From positions 3,589,031-3,653,030 of the forward strand of contig OX030958.1 in the NCBI GenBank assembly GCA_943735955.1: DNA of 64,000 bases, read 5' to 3'. A program made the translations under genes and the position numbers. Below the pieces are notes generated by a model, which was not told where the DNA came from, did no database searches, and saw only the letters and a list, made by a program, of their open reading frames with translations. Source of the DNA: Piscicola geometra. Lineage: Eukaryota > Annelida > Clitellata > Hirudinida > Piscicolidae. Position 1 is the stretch's first letter. Each line of letters opens with the position of its first letter. Below are positions 25,476-37,893 of the stretch, piece after piece.

Positions 25476-28400
25476 TGGGTCTAAATATTTTATTTAATTC
25501 TTACTTAAATTTTCAGTACACTTGTCCAGGTTTTATTTTAATGAGCTTTGATTTTTCCTACTGCATTGAACACTCTCAACCTCTCACCAAAATCCTCATT
25601 TGAGTTGTTCTTGAAAATGTAACTCAAGTTTAGCGGTTTATGTGAGTTTTAGTGATTGTTTGAATAGTGAGGTTGTTAAGTATTCAAAATATTTAACACC
25701 CTTCGTTAATCATTTACCGTAAATTATTTTGTCATAATGGCGCTCACCTGTCATCTCCCGTTTAATTAGTTCTCCAAGTGTTATTGTTAGTTGTTTTGAC
25801 CAGAGTGTTCGTTGAAAAGATGCCGTTGAGAAGATGATGTCATATTAAAGATTCAATGATGTCACTTGTGCACTTTTTATGTATCAAATATAACTTCAAT
25901 TCGTGTTTTCATGACTCCATTGGATACCGTAGAATACATTCAAAAACCTTCAAATACTTTTTAATCTGGGAGTCTTTAAGTACATTGATAAGCACAGTTT
26001 TGCCACGTTATTTTCCAAAATGTAGAAACTTTGAAATCTTTAAAACTGTTTTCTTCTCCTATTTAATGAAGTGCAAACACGCTTTTAAGACCAAAAAGAA
26101 GAAGATGAAAAGAAGCTAAGACGTTTGATTCCGGAAGAATAATATTAAATATATTAACAAATAATTTTTATCAAATTAGAGGAAAATTGAAGTAGTTGTG
26201 ATGACGCCAGAGAACCCAATTTTGAATTTTTGCAATGCCAAACGCTGGAAAAAATTGAAAATTGGGAAAAAATTGAAAAAGAAATGAAAGAGTAGATAAA
26301 CAGATGATTAAATTATTTATAAAATTATTTTAATTTTTAAAACATGTGAACTGAGAAGAATCGAAAGACAAACAAAACAACAAGGATTTGATTGCGGATA
26401 CAGGGCTTGCCTTGAGTGGAAAATTGCAGCCTGGAGATTCAGTCTTCGAGTGTGATGGAAAAATATCATATTGTGCTGATGAAAAAATGTTTTTATCTTT
26501 TTTGCTTTTTTTTAATATGATAGCAAAAATGAGTGACTATGAGAGAATGATGAAGTTATTTGCTAGCTTTTGAAGATCTTAAAAACAAACTTCCACAAGT
26601 TATTTTGATAAATGAACAGTGCTATGAATTTATGCTGCTCAGTGGAAATATAAAGATATAATTTATTCAAGCTGAAAAAAGACATGAATCAACTCGGAGG
26701 CTGTGGGGAGATAAGGCTAATGAGTGATACTGACAAGCTCTTCAGACCGCTGTTGGGTGCTGATAAGGGACTGAGTTGAATTATTAATCCTTCCATCCGT
26801 CCGACACATCCATCATCTCACTAGTTGCTCTTTTCATTCAAGCAACCATCCATCTTGCTTCCCACTTAATTATTTGTTCATTTGCTGAAAGATTGATCGA
26901 GAATTTGATTTTTCATTATTATTTCCATGTTAATCTCGCTGTCACTCCGGACATCTCAAGTCTATCTTTACATCTATCCTCTTTGATAGCTATCCATCTA
27001 TTAATTAATCTATTTACCAGTCTGAAAATAACTTTTTTTAAAAATTAATTAACGAAAACATTATTATTATTATTTTCTTTTAGGACGTCTTAACGGCATC
27101 GCTTACTTACGTGGTTAGTTCCCTTGAAAGGCAAATGACTTGTGAATCGACAGGTCATTGGGCTAGGTTTCAGGTGATTGCGTCGTCTAATCATCCAGTT
27201 CAGGAAACCATTTCAAAATTAAATATAACTATTGGAAATACGTTCATGTGTATAAGAAAAAAAAAGAAAAAAAGAAAACATCAGAAATTAACAAATTGTT
27301 GATATAAAAACATGTCTAAAACGAATCAAAAGCTAGTTATGGAACAAATTGAATCTTTGTGATAAAACCTTGCAAGAAATATTGAGAAATTCTCACAAGT
27401 GTGAGATGACGATACTTGGTTGGCAGCTTTGTCGGCGTTTTGAGGAGAAAATGTTGAGTTAAGAGCTTCTAAGGCCGGATGTGAAGCAACAAAACATAAT
27501 CCTCGCTGTAAATTCAAAACAAATTTTTTCAAAATGTTTATAAATCTCTCAAAACATTCATTTGGACTTTTCCAATTTGCAGACCTTAATGAGTTTGTTT
27601 ACAAAAACGAAATTTATGAGGACAAGAACATAAAAAACAGCGACTAATGGAAGATTTGGAACAAATTCAAATATAATATGAAAAACTGATAAACTTATCG
27701 AGAGAAAAATGACTTTTTGAATGAACGAGGTAAAACGCACTTGAAGAAGGAAGGTAGATTGTCCCGTAATATAAGCCAAATGAAAGAATATTTTCAATTG
27801 CGGAGAAGATTTCTGCTAGTTCCACATGAAAAAAATTATTTCAGAATTCATAATCAAAATATCCTTTTAAAAGAATACTTTTAAATTTTCGAGACATCAT
27901 CTTTTGATGTTGTTTTTAGAGAAATGTGTTTTTTATTCAGTTTTGGAAACATGTTTCGAATAGCTAATGTGCGAGACTTTCTCAAAAGTCTAAAATGAGT
28001 AATTAAATAAAAGTTTTTCAATAATTGAAGAAAACGAAAAGCAGAGGAAAACAAAAGAAAAGGGCGTTAGATGACAGTGCAAAGAATCAATGAAAACTTT
28101 CAAAACTTCTCTTTTCAAAGTATTAAATAAATAATAACTGAAAAAGAATGGGAAAATATAAAATAAAACATATTAAATAAAGAATGAAAATATCAAGTTG
28201 AGAAAAAAGATTTTGGTGAAAAAAACAAGAAAAATTTTATAAATAAGTTAGTGAAACAAAATAAATGAAAAGAAAATGAAGACAAGGGAACTCGACAGAG
28301 AAGATAAAGGAAGCTGCAGAGATTAGGAGGCACATCCGTCCATTTATCTTCCCTTTATTTTTTATTGATGCAGATTTAACAAAGCCTTTTAATCGTTAGA

Positions 28401-28598
28401 CATATTTAAGTTTTCTTCTATTTAAAAGTTTTACTCCAACTTTTGTTGCCATTAAAGCATTTTCTTTGTCTAAAATTTTGTTAAACCCAAGTTCTTTGTA
28501 ATAGGCCCCGTTAATTATGGACGTATGATCTAGAGCTTATATTTATGCTTTCCGTCCATCCAGCCCCATAGTTCTCTCAAGTATTTTTAAACTGTCAC

Positions 28599-28610
28599 GT
28601 TGACGTCAAC
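28599..28610. promoter_or_regulatory. Palindrome containing a full CRE site
   Basis: GTTGACGTCAAC is a perfect 12-base palindrome that contains TGACGTCA, the consensus for CREB/ATF-type bZIP factors. It lies in a locally less AT-rich patch (about 28550-28750). It is a sequence match only; whether it is used is unknown. Confidence 0.35.
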
Positions 28611-29488
28611 AGTCTTTCAAATGAACGGACCTATTCCTCAGTTACCTACATTACAACGTCGTCCACTGCAGAGCCGCTTCATTCCTAAATAGCAGGAAAG
28701 AGTGAAAACGTGTCGATGACGTTTCCGAAATAGCTTTTCACTCTCCATTCCATCCCCTGGAACCTCTGCCTATCTATGACACTCTTTTCTTTTTTCATTT
28801 GACGTCTGTCAGATGAATATTCATCTATAACTCTTAAAACTGAAATAGTGTTTTGTATTGGAATGACTTGTTACATTATCGTGTTAAAACCCTTAAGAGG
28901 ATATCTCACACACTCATGACTAAATACGATAAATTTTGCTATTAATATTTAATTCTTATTTATTCTAAAGGTTTGACCGTGGGTTTAAAGAAGGCTTACA
29001 TGATTTCATTGCTCAGCGAAGCATGACTCAAGATTTTTGAATTTCGAAATTTATTAAAAAGGCCAAAAAATTTTTTTCATTCTAAAATTAAATAAAAACT
29101 CAAAATTTTGTTGTCTTTTCCAAACGATGAATTCAGAAAAGTTTCCAAATGTTCCAAGCCTTTCGAGCATTCTTCTGTTTCACTCAGAATCAGTTTTGAG
29201 AGTCTATTTGTTGCAAGACACTTCGCAACCTCTGTGCTCACAAACTCAAATACTTAAAAAAAAAACTTATTTACCCACTTTGAAGATGTAAACAACGAAA
29301 AGAGTTTCATTCACTCCAAAAGAATGTTTAAAAATGTAATAATGACGCCAAACGATTGAAATATTGGTTTGACGATGAGGCTCGACAGCAAACTCGAACT
29401 AATTTCTGCCACTATAAGTTATAGTCTATAACCCACTCTGCTCTTGTAATCTCTTAATGTCTGTCTTAGTCGTTCTCTTTGAGTTGGT

Positions 29489-29705
<217 letters not shown>

Positions 29706-31924
29706 CGAGTGAAAGCATTCAGAAGATGTATTTATGCTTGAAGGCTCTCTCTTAAAAGTCAACCTGATTCCGCTTTCCATTATTGCTCGCTTTGCGTTCC
29801 TATTATTGTTGCTGCTATTTTCCTTATACTTTTATCCATTTTGTTTTGTTCTTTTCATTTTGTTGTTCTCATCCTATTTTGTCCATGAAGCAGTTGCTTC
29901 AACTGCCTTTTTTTCTGCCTTTTACGATCATCCTTCGCTTCTCTGCAATCTTTGTGTTTTCTTATTTTGATGATTAATTTGTTATTTCTAACAACGTCAT
30001 TATTGCACCCATTAATCCCCTTTAAATATTCATAATGCCTCATTTTTCATACTTCCTATACAATTACATTACTCCTACTGACCCCCTTCTCGTTTACAGT
30101 TCTATACGTCCAGAGCAATTAGTTGAGTTATTTTCTAATTATTGCCTAATTAAAATTACATTCTGAAAAATCTGTTTAACACATTCATTTCTTTGTGATT
30201 TATTTCTTATCATTTTATATTTGAGTTGCTATTCTATTACTATTTAACTTTAATTCTATTCTGGCTCATCTCATTACTATTACTGTTCTCATGATTGAGA
30301 TAACTTGATGGCTGGTTTATGGCCTCTGGTGCGAGTCAGGTTTACTTTTGAGCGTCTCTTGATTGAGCTCGCCTTCATTAGCCTCTTGATTTAGTGGAGC
30401 GTACTGAGCACTGCAGCCAGGTAGAACAGGGAGCATTAGATGGATTGGAGGCAAAGCAGTACTATTAATTAGTAATATTAGTACTTGAGACACTGTGGTG
30501 AGAAACTGAAAGAAGGATAACTTTCATATTTGGTGCTGAAATTTTTTGAACGTGTGATTAGCCAAATGAGTCTGATGAAGTGGCGTACTTCAGGAATGTC
30601 TGAAAAAGTCCCGAAAACTTTTCTTTCATGTGTGAGTAAATATTTACAGTCACTTGAATTATCTGGATGTTTCTTTTTTTCGAGCTTTGATTCAATGTGG
30701 TTCAAAAAACATTGTAGATTGGCTCAGTATTTGAAAACAAGTTTTGAATATTTCTGGGCTCCGAACAGACATGAAAATCTTTTTCCTATGATTAAAGTTT
30801 TGAAGGTTTGTAGTCGCGAAATAAATTAAGCTAATTATCAAATAATAAAACAAAACTATTTCAGAAAAGTACAAAAGTGTTAAAGAAAGCAATAAAATTT
30901 TAAAGCGAAAGATTGGAAGGATGGAGGAGGCAGACGTATTGAAGACTAAATCAGGGTAATGCCTTCTCCGGGCGGGGATTAGGAACGAAAGAACAGCTCT
31001 CGTTGATAAGTCTACAGAGAGTGATTGATTCTTGTCGTTTGTGCTCCGACATGTCATATCCCCTACACTCCAGTCATTCCCTTTTCTGACTACTTCTGCG
31101 TTTGATTCCCCTTTATTTGGTACAAAATCTATTAGAAAAGATATCAAAAAGACTTTAAAATAGGAGAAAAAGGGAAAACGATCAAAGAATGGGCCATAAA
31201 AGAGGGCTGGAGATGGCGGCTTCGTTTACGCTGCTCTTGCGTGGCACAGAGGTGGAAACTCAATTGCAGCATTACTGAAATGAAAGGCCATTATAGAGCT
31301 AGGCTCGGAATATATCGTCACATGAAACATTAGCAAATATTGATAGTTTCTGGTGTGTCATGATAATCGCTAGACTTTTGATTTGATTGAAAAAAAGAAG
31401 TTAAAAACAATTTTTATTTAACTGTTGATAGTTTTAAAAGTTTAGTAATATAGTTTGAGAAACAATGTAAAAGAGATATAGGAAGTTGCAAAAAAACAGG
31501 CGCAGTTTAAACTACAACAGTAGATGGACGTTGATGAGCGCTCAAACAATTGCATGAGATGTCGAACGAGCAGATGCAGAGGGGTTTTCATGGAGGAATG
31601 GAAAACTTGTTGCCGCAGTTCGTTTGACTGTTGTGGTAGTGGTTGATGTGGTTAGTGGGATCACTAGTAGCTGAAGAGTGGCCATCAGGTTAGCAAGATT
31701 AGAAGGTGAAGAAACTGACAAATTGTTAAATTAAAAGTTGTAACAGATGTTTTTATGTTCATGATGATGATTTTAGAGAAGATGATAAATATGGAAAAAT
31801 ATTAAAATAATTAAAGCAATTAATTTACTTGGTGGGAGTTGGAGGGCGTAGTTGATGAAAGAAAAGACGGAAAAGACTGTTGAGAGAGGATCAATTAGTG
31901 TTGATAAAAACTGATGGTGAGGCT

Positions 31925-32095
31925 GATGAAAGTTAAAAGCAAAAATAATAAAAATGGTGATGGAGATAATAAAAATGGTGATGGAGATGATAAAGATGAT
32001 GATAAAAATGATAAAGAAGGTGATAAAAATGGTAAAAGTTTGGATGAAGATGATCATGAAAAAAGATAATAAAAATTATGATGAAGATGATGATG
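31925..32095. repeat. Degenerate GATGGTGATAAAAAT-type tandem repeat
   Basis: Repeated blocks such as ATAATAAAAATGGTGATGGA recur with changes, including GATGATAAAGATGATGAT. This is a decayed short tandem array. The Phe/Ile-rich minus frames over it are not genes. Confidence 0.65.
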
Positions 32096-33173
32096 AAGAG
32101 AGAAAGACTGATGGGGCGCAATGGATGGCACGTGAATCATCCTCCTCATAACAATGATGTTTGCTAATGAGTCAGTGTCGTTGGCATGAAGGATGTGGAA
32201 GAAAAAAGAAAAGTAATAGAGGAAATAGAAGAAAAAATGAAAAAAAGAAAAAAAAAAGAACTAATTCTATGAAAAATAAATGTGAAGAAAGAATCAAGAT
32301 GTAAATCGAAAGTTTCCGGCTAAAATTCAATTTAATAGAATGAAACTCGATCAAAAGAATCCTATTCACACTCAAACGACTTAAATTTAGAATGTTTTAA
32401 AGAAAAAATGAAAGAATAATTTTTTTACAAGATAAAAAAAAAGAAACACGGTAGAAAAAAAAGGTTGTTTGCTCTGAATCGCGAAGATGCACAAGAGACA
32501 AACTGAATGTGTCAGAGAGTCTCTCTGAATGCAGCCATCAAAATTCAGAAGCACTTGTGGCTCAGTTTGTTCTCCCAATTTTATAAGTGCTGATTTTATA
32601 TATAACAATTAAAATACATTACCTTTATTATTTCGGAAACTCATTGTGTGTAAATTGTTTGTAAATTTTCAAGTCAAACTAAAAACTGAGTTTATGATTA
32701 AAAAAAACAAAAATGAGATTATATATAAAGAAAAATTATATTAAATTAAAAAAGCAGAAAAATTAAATGTTGAAAAATGCACAAAAGCGCAGTCGTGTAA
32801 ATGAGCATAGCATCTTTTAAAATGAAGTACATTAATGTTTCTCTCAATAAATTTCACTCCAAGTTACATAAAACTCACATTTATTGATCTTTTTCACCTC
32901 ATTACCTTACAGACTTTAAATTTTTTTAAACAATTGTTTAAAATTTTGAAAAGTCTTATTTTTTCATTAAGCAAAAAAACATTATTTCAAGAGGCCTACT
33001 GGGCAAGGCACTCGCCGCCTAATCAAGCCTTTCTGGATAAACTTTTATTGGATATTCAACAAAGAAGTACTGAACCATCGCTTACGAGTTGCAGCATTCA
33101 AAGACGAATAAAGTTTTGATCAGCTTTTCATTCAATTTCATTTTCGGGAAAAGACTTAAAATACTTTCTTTTA

Positions 33174-33878
<705 letters not shown>

Positions 33879-33977
33879 GAAAGGAACAGGTGGCGGCTTG
33901 ATTTGAACAAATTGATGGCATCACACGGCTTCTTGAATATTGCATTAGACTCCTCTGGGCAAGCGCTATCTCTCTCG

Positions 33978-34082
33978 TTGCTATTGTTGTTGTCGTGTTA
34001 GTGTTTTTGTTGTTGTTGTCTCGTGTTAGTGTTTTTTGTTGTTGCTGCTTCATTAGTAGTTTTGTTGTTGTTGTTGTTGTCT
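33978..34082. repeat. GTT-rich compound repeat
   Basis: A unit of GTTGTTGTTGTC followed by GTGTTAGTGTTTTT occurs twice in tandem, followed by a further (GTT)n run. This lies about 100 bases beyond the TAG array and may share its origin by slippage. Confidence 0.7.
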
Positions 34083-34848
34083 GAGTTTTGTAACTCTTTT
34101 AAAAAAAATAGAACTGATGTGCTCATTGTTGATGCATAACTGTGGTACTTGTTGTTAGCTGCTTGAAGTTGCAACGAGATTGGTGACTTTGTATCAAGGT
34201 TTCCGCATTACTCACCTGGTCGTTGCCTTTTTTAAGAAAAAAAATGGTTCTTTTTATTATATTTACTAAACAGCCATATAGATCTTTGGAAAACTATTTA
34301 TTTTATAGAAATGTCTCTAATGGTTATTTTTGAAATTAATTTCGTTTGTAACTTTTTTGGACAGATAGAATTTTTCACACATAACCTTTCATGATAAAAT
34401 GGCCGTGGCATTCTGTCTCTTCTTGTTATTTTTCAAGCTTTTTATTGAATTTTGAAATTTTAAATTGTTTTCAGAGTATTGAGTTTTATTAGAGTTGCTA
34501 CTACAATCTTCTTCTTGCAAACGAATCAAAATCAAAATTGAAAGACTATAAATTAATCAAATTTCAAATTTCAAAGTTTTCACGTTTAACTTAACGCTTT
34601 ATAGAACATTTTAAAATCCTCTATTGTATTTAAAATTCTAAACACAATTTTCAGAAATATTTTACAGACAATAAATAAGCAGGCAATTATCAAAGACTCG
34701 TATATCATTCTTTCCCCTACTCCACAACATTCATCCTTCTGTCTCACATCATGCATTTCAATATTTTCCATCTTTCGTATTCCACCAATACACCCCCCTC
34801 GACCCTTCCTAAAATAAAAAAGCTGGACACTAAACCGCTAATCTGTTG

Positions 34849-34887
34849 AAACGTTATTAACGAGGTTAACAGCTTCGTTAACGGTTT
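34849..34887. repeat. GTTAAC-rich imperfect inverted repeat
   Basis: AAACGTTATTAACGA (34849-34863) and TCGTTAACGGTTT (34875-34887) are imperfectly complementary around an 11-base centre. GTTAAC palindromes occur at 34865-34870 and 34877-34882, and related GTTAAT/GTTAAA words continue to about 34985. It may be a transposon end or an old repeat; not identified. Confidence 0.4.
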
Positions 34888-35203
34888 AAATTTTATGAAA
34901 ACTCTGAAATTTATTAACGGGCTAATTTAATTCTGTTAAATTCTATTTCCGTTAATCAATGAGTAAATCTGTTAATTTATGGAGTAACTGTAATCTTTTT
35001 CTGCATTTTCGTCGATTAATTTAACCAAAACGAATCTCTGGATTTTAATTTTTAAACTAATAACATCTTCATAATTTTTTTCCTGCTAGTAAATTTAGTT
35101 CACTTTGTGGATGATCTTGAATAGACGTGTTAGAAACTTGCAATTCGTTTTTTAAAACTTTTAATATATTTTTTGTTGATTTATTTTAAATAAAATACTG
35201 CAT

Positions 35204-35428
35204 GTGAATCGCAAGATCCAGAGGGAAACGCAATTCTACCTGGCGACTCTGCTACCAACAATAGCTGCACTGGTCTTCAGCCTCAAGGACTTTCAGAGCA
35301 AGGATTTCGGCTACAGCAGCCCTTTGGCCAACGCACTTTTGGCAAGCATTAACGGAAGGTTTAGCGCCGTCATGAAGGGCGAGAAATGGCATTTGGCTTC
35401 TGCCGTCTACTCCAAGTTTCGTTTCTAA
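35204..35428 (+). pseudogene. Decayed hAT (BED-type) transposase fragment
   Basis: An open frame of about 74 codons has clearly higher G+C than its flanks. It contains FYLATLLPTIAALVF, then LANALLASINGRFSAVM, then HLASAVYSKFRF and a stop. The order 'FYxAxxxPxI ... LxxSIxxRF ... xxASxxDPxFK' is that of the catalytic-domain region of hAT transposases of the ZBED class. The expected Asp-Pro after 'Ala-Ser-x' is Tyr-Ser here, and nothing recognisable continues on either side, so this is a dead fragment. No terminal repeats were found around it. Confidence 0.6.
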
Positions 35429-36719
35429 TGGTTTAATAAATATGATAACACAAAAAAAGTTGCCAAGGTTGAGAAATCAATGAAAGTGAAGTCAAAAAAG
35501 CGCTTTAAACAAATTCTCAAAGATTATGAGCAGTAAAAATAACGAGAAAAAGCCAGACGAAGATGACTGACTTTTTCAGGGGTGTGACAGAAGAGAATGC
35601 AAACGTCACAGGTCAAATGAGGACAAATTCCAAGACTTGGTTAAAGTCTGTCTGAAGGCTAATTCCGAGGAGTCCTTAACAGACGCGTTTTTTTTGGATT
35701 AAAAACTTGTTCTTAATGTTTAACACAGTATTTTCACAATTAGTATGTTTATTTTCAATGGAGAAAAACACTTCACGTGCCAAGAGATGATCTCTGACAG
35801 ATGAAAACTTCGGCATGCTACTCATGGAGGAAAGGCAGTTCTGCATTTCTAAAGAGAAATAAAAAATCTATTAAAATATAATTTATGTTATTTATATATT
35901 ATTTTTTCATTTGTCTCGATTTTAGTTTTTCTCTTGTCAATTAACCTTTTAATCAATAGTTTTTTTCTTCTTTAAAAGTACCAAAAAGTTCATATTCTAA
36001 TAGTAATATTGTGTTTCATTTAGTCTTCAAAAAAGTTATATTGTTTATTTAATTTTTATATATATTCAAAAAAATTTAACGGTTTGACGGTTAAAGAAGT
36101 TTTTTTGTGTTTAAAAGTGCCCATTTTTCTAAAACATCCATTCATATACTACCCACTTTTGAAAAATTTAATATGCACAGATCCGATTTTATTGAGTTAG
36201 AATCTGTCCCATAATTTTCGTTGTTTGATTCTTTCTTCTCTTCATTATTTCTTTCAGACAACCGTGAAATACCAGATTGTTCGGACACTCATAAGTTGAG
36301 ACAACATGATTTTTGGAAAAAATAATTTTTATAAAAGAGAATAGATAAATTAATGAGTTAAAAACTTCAATATTCATCAATTTAATTATTATAACAAGTA
36401 TTTTTATTTTTAGATGTTTAAAGAAACAATTATTTAAAAGTGTACGAACATACTGATATTTTACGGTGTTGAAAAAATCTTAAGTTTAAAAAAATTGAAT
36501 TTTGTTTTAAAATATTTTTATATTTTGAGATGAAACTTTTACGTCACTTTTGAATCTCAGTCTGACACCTTTCAAAAACTTCAAGTCTCAAATCCTTTAA
36601 TATAGCCCTTTACAGTCTTTCTTACGCCACCACCATGACAACACTCAACCCTCAAAAAGTCTCTAAAACATAGAAAAACTTCAAATAATTTTATCTTGAA
36701 ATTTCTACCTACAAGTTAT

Positions 36720-37073
36720 CAGGGACGGCGATTTGCTGCAAATCTTGGGGGGGGGGGTGTCTTACCCAGCATGGACGATCCTAGGGGGGTCCTGGGGTCC
36801 GGACCCTCTCTCCTTTCACATGAAAAAATACGTTTAAACTTATGTTTTGATACAAATAACTAAATAAGCAAAGAATAATTTTGTTTTAGACAGCTATCAC
36901 TATAAATACACATACTCACAATGCATTACTATATCAACATTCTGGTTAATGCCATGGTTGACGATTATGTTCGTATCAAATCAAGATTATAAAAAAAAAT
37001 TAAAGAAAAAAGGAGAGGGAAGGCGGTTCATTTTAAGGCGGATTCCAGGACCCCCCCATGATCGCCGCCCATG
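36720..37073. mobile_element. hAT-type MITE, copy 2 (354 bp)
   Basis: The left end reads CAGGGACGGCGATTTGCTGC and the right end, on the other strand, CATGGGCGGCGATCATGGGG. It is flanked by a perfect 8-bp target duplication CAAGTTAT (36712-36719 and 37074-37081). The first 30 bases closely match copy 1 at 13666, and it shares the palindrome GGGTCCGGACCC (36795-36806). The interior is AT-rich and non-coding. It lies 1.3 kb from the hAT transposase fragment. Confidence 0.88.
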
Positions 37074-37400
37074 CAAGTTATTATGTTTTGTAGAGCAAGC
37101 ACATCACTGCATTGAATCCTTTAATTTAAAGGGGAGTTTAGGACGACTTGTGGTTAAATTGTGGAAAACACATCTGGTTACAGAGAAAGATTGTCTTATC
37201 TGCTGAATGCTGGCTACAATGAATTGATGAATGGATGGGTGATGATGAATGAATCTTTGAATGGTCTTGAGTGAGCGACTGGTGGTTGTGAAGTTGTGAA
37301 AAAATATACCGCTAGAATACTTGCGGGCAGTGAGAATTGTATGTTGTTAGTGAGCATGGAAGTAATCTGATCAGGAACGTAACAAGCTTAATCGTGCATG

Positions 37401-37525
37401 TCTTCCGTTAGAGCATCCACCCACTCATTCATTAATCTACTCATCCATCTAGCATTTATTTCTACCAGTTCTTCAAGCCATTCATCAATCCATCCAGCCA
37501 TCTATCAATTCATCCATCTATTCTT
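37401..37525. repeat. Degenerate ATCCA/ATTCA tract
   Basis: Imperfect repeats of CATCCA and CATTCA over about 120 bases, similar in unit to the clean TCCA array at 55 kb. Confidence 0.5.
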
Positions 37526-37727
37526 TTTTCTTCGTCAGATTAATTATTAAAAAAAAAAAGATTGTTAATAGGTTCAATATTAAAAGCCATCGCACACCCA
37601 AGTTGAAACGCACATGCATAAACACGTACACATATTCGCTAACGGGCCCATGTGTCGAAAGGAACAATGAAGAAACTGTAAAGCTTTCTCTACAGTCAAA
37701 AATGTTTTCTTTCTTTTTTCTTCTTCC

Positions 37728-37893
37728 TTCATCATCATCTTCATCATCGTCATCGTCGTCATCATCATCATCATCACCCTCATCATCATCATCATCATCA
37801 TCATCGTCGTGATCATTATCATTATCATCATCGTCATCATCATCATCGTCTTAATCGTCATCATCATAATCATCATCATCATCATCATCACCA
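37728..37893. repeat. (ATC)n microsatellite
   Basis: A TCATCA run of about 165 bases with TCG and ATT variants. It explains the poly-Ser, poly-Ile and poly-Met frames seen here. Confidence 0.9.
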
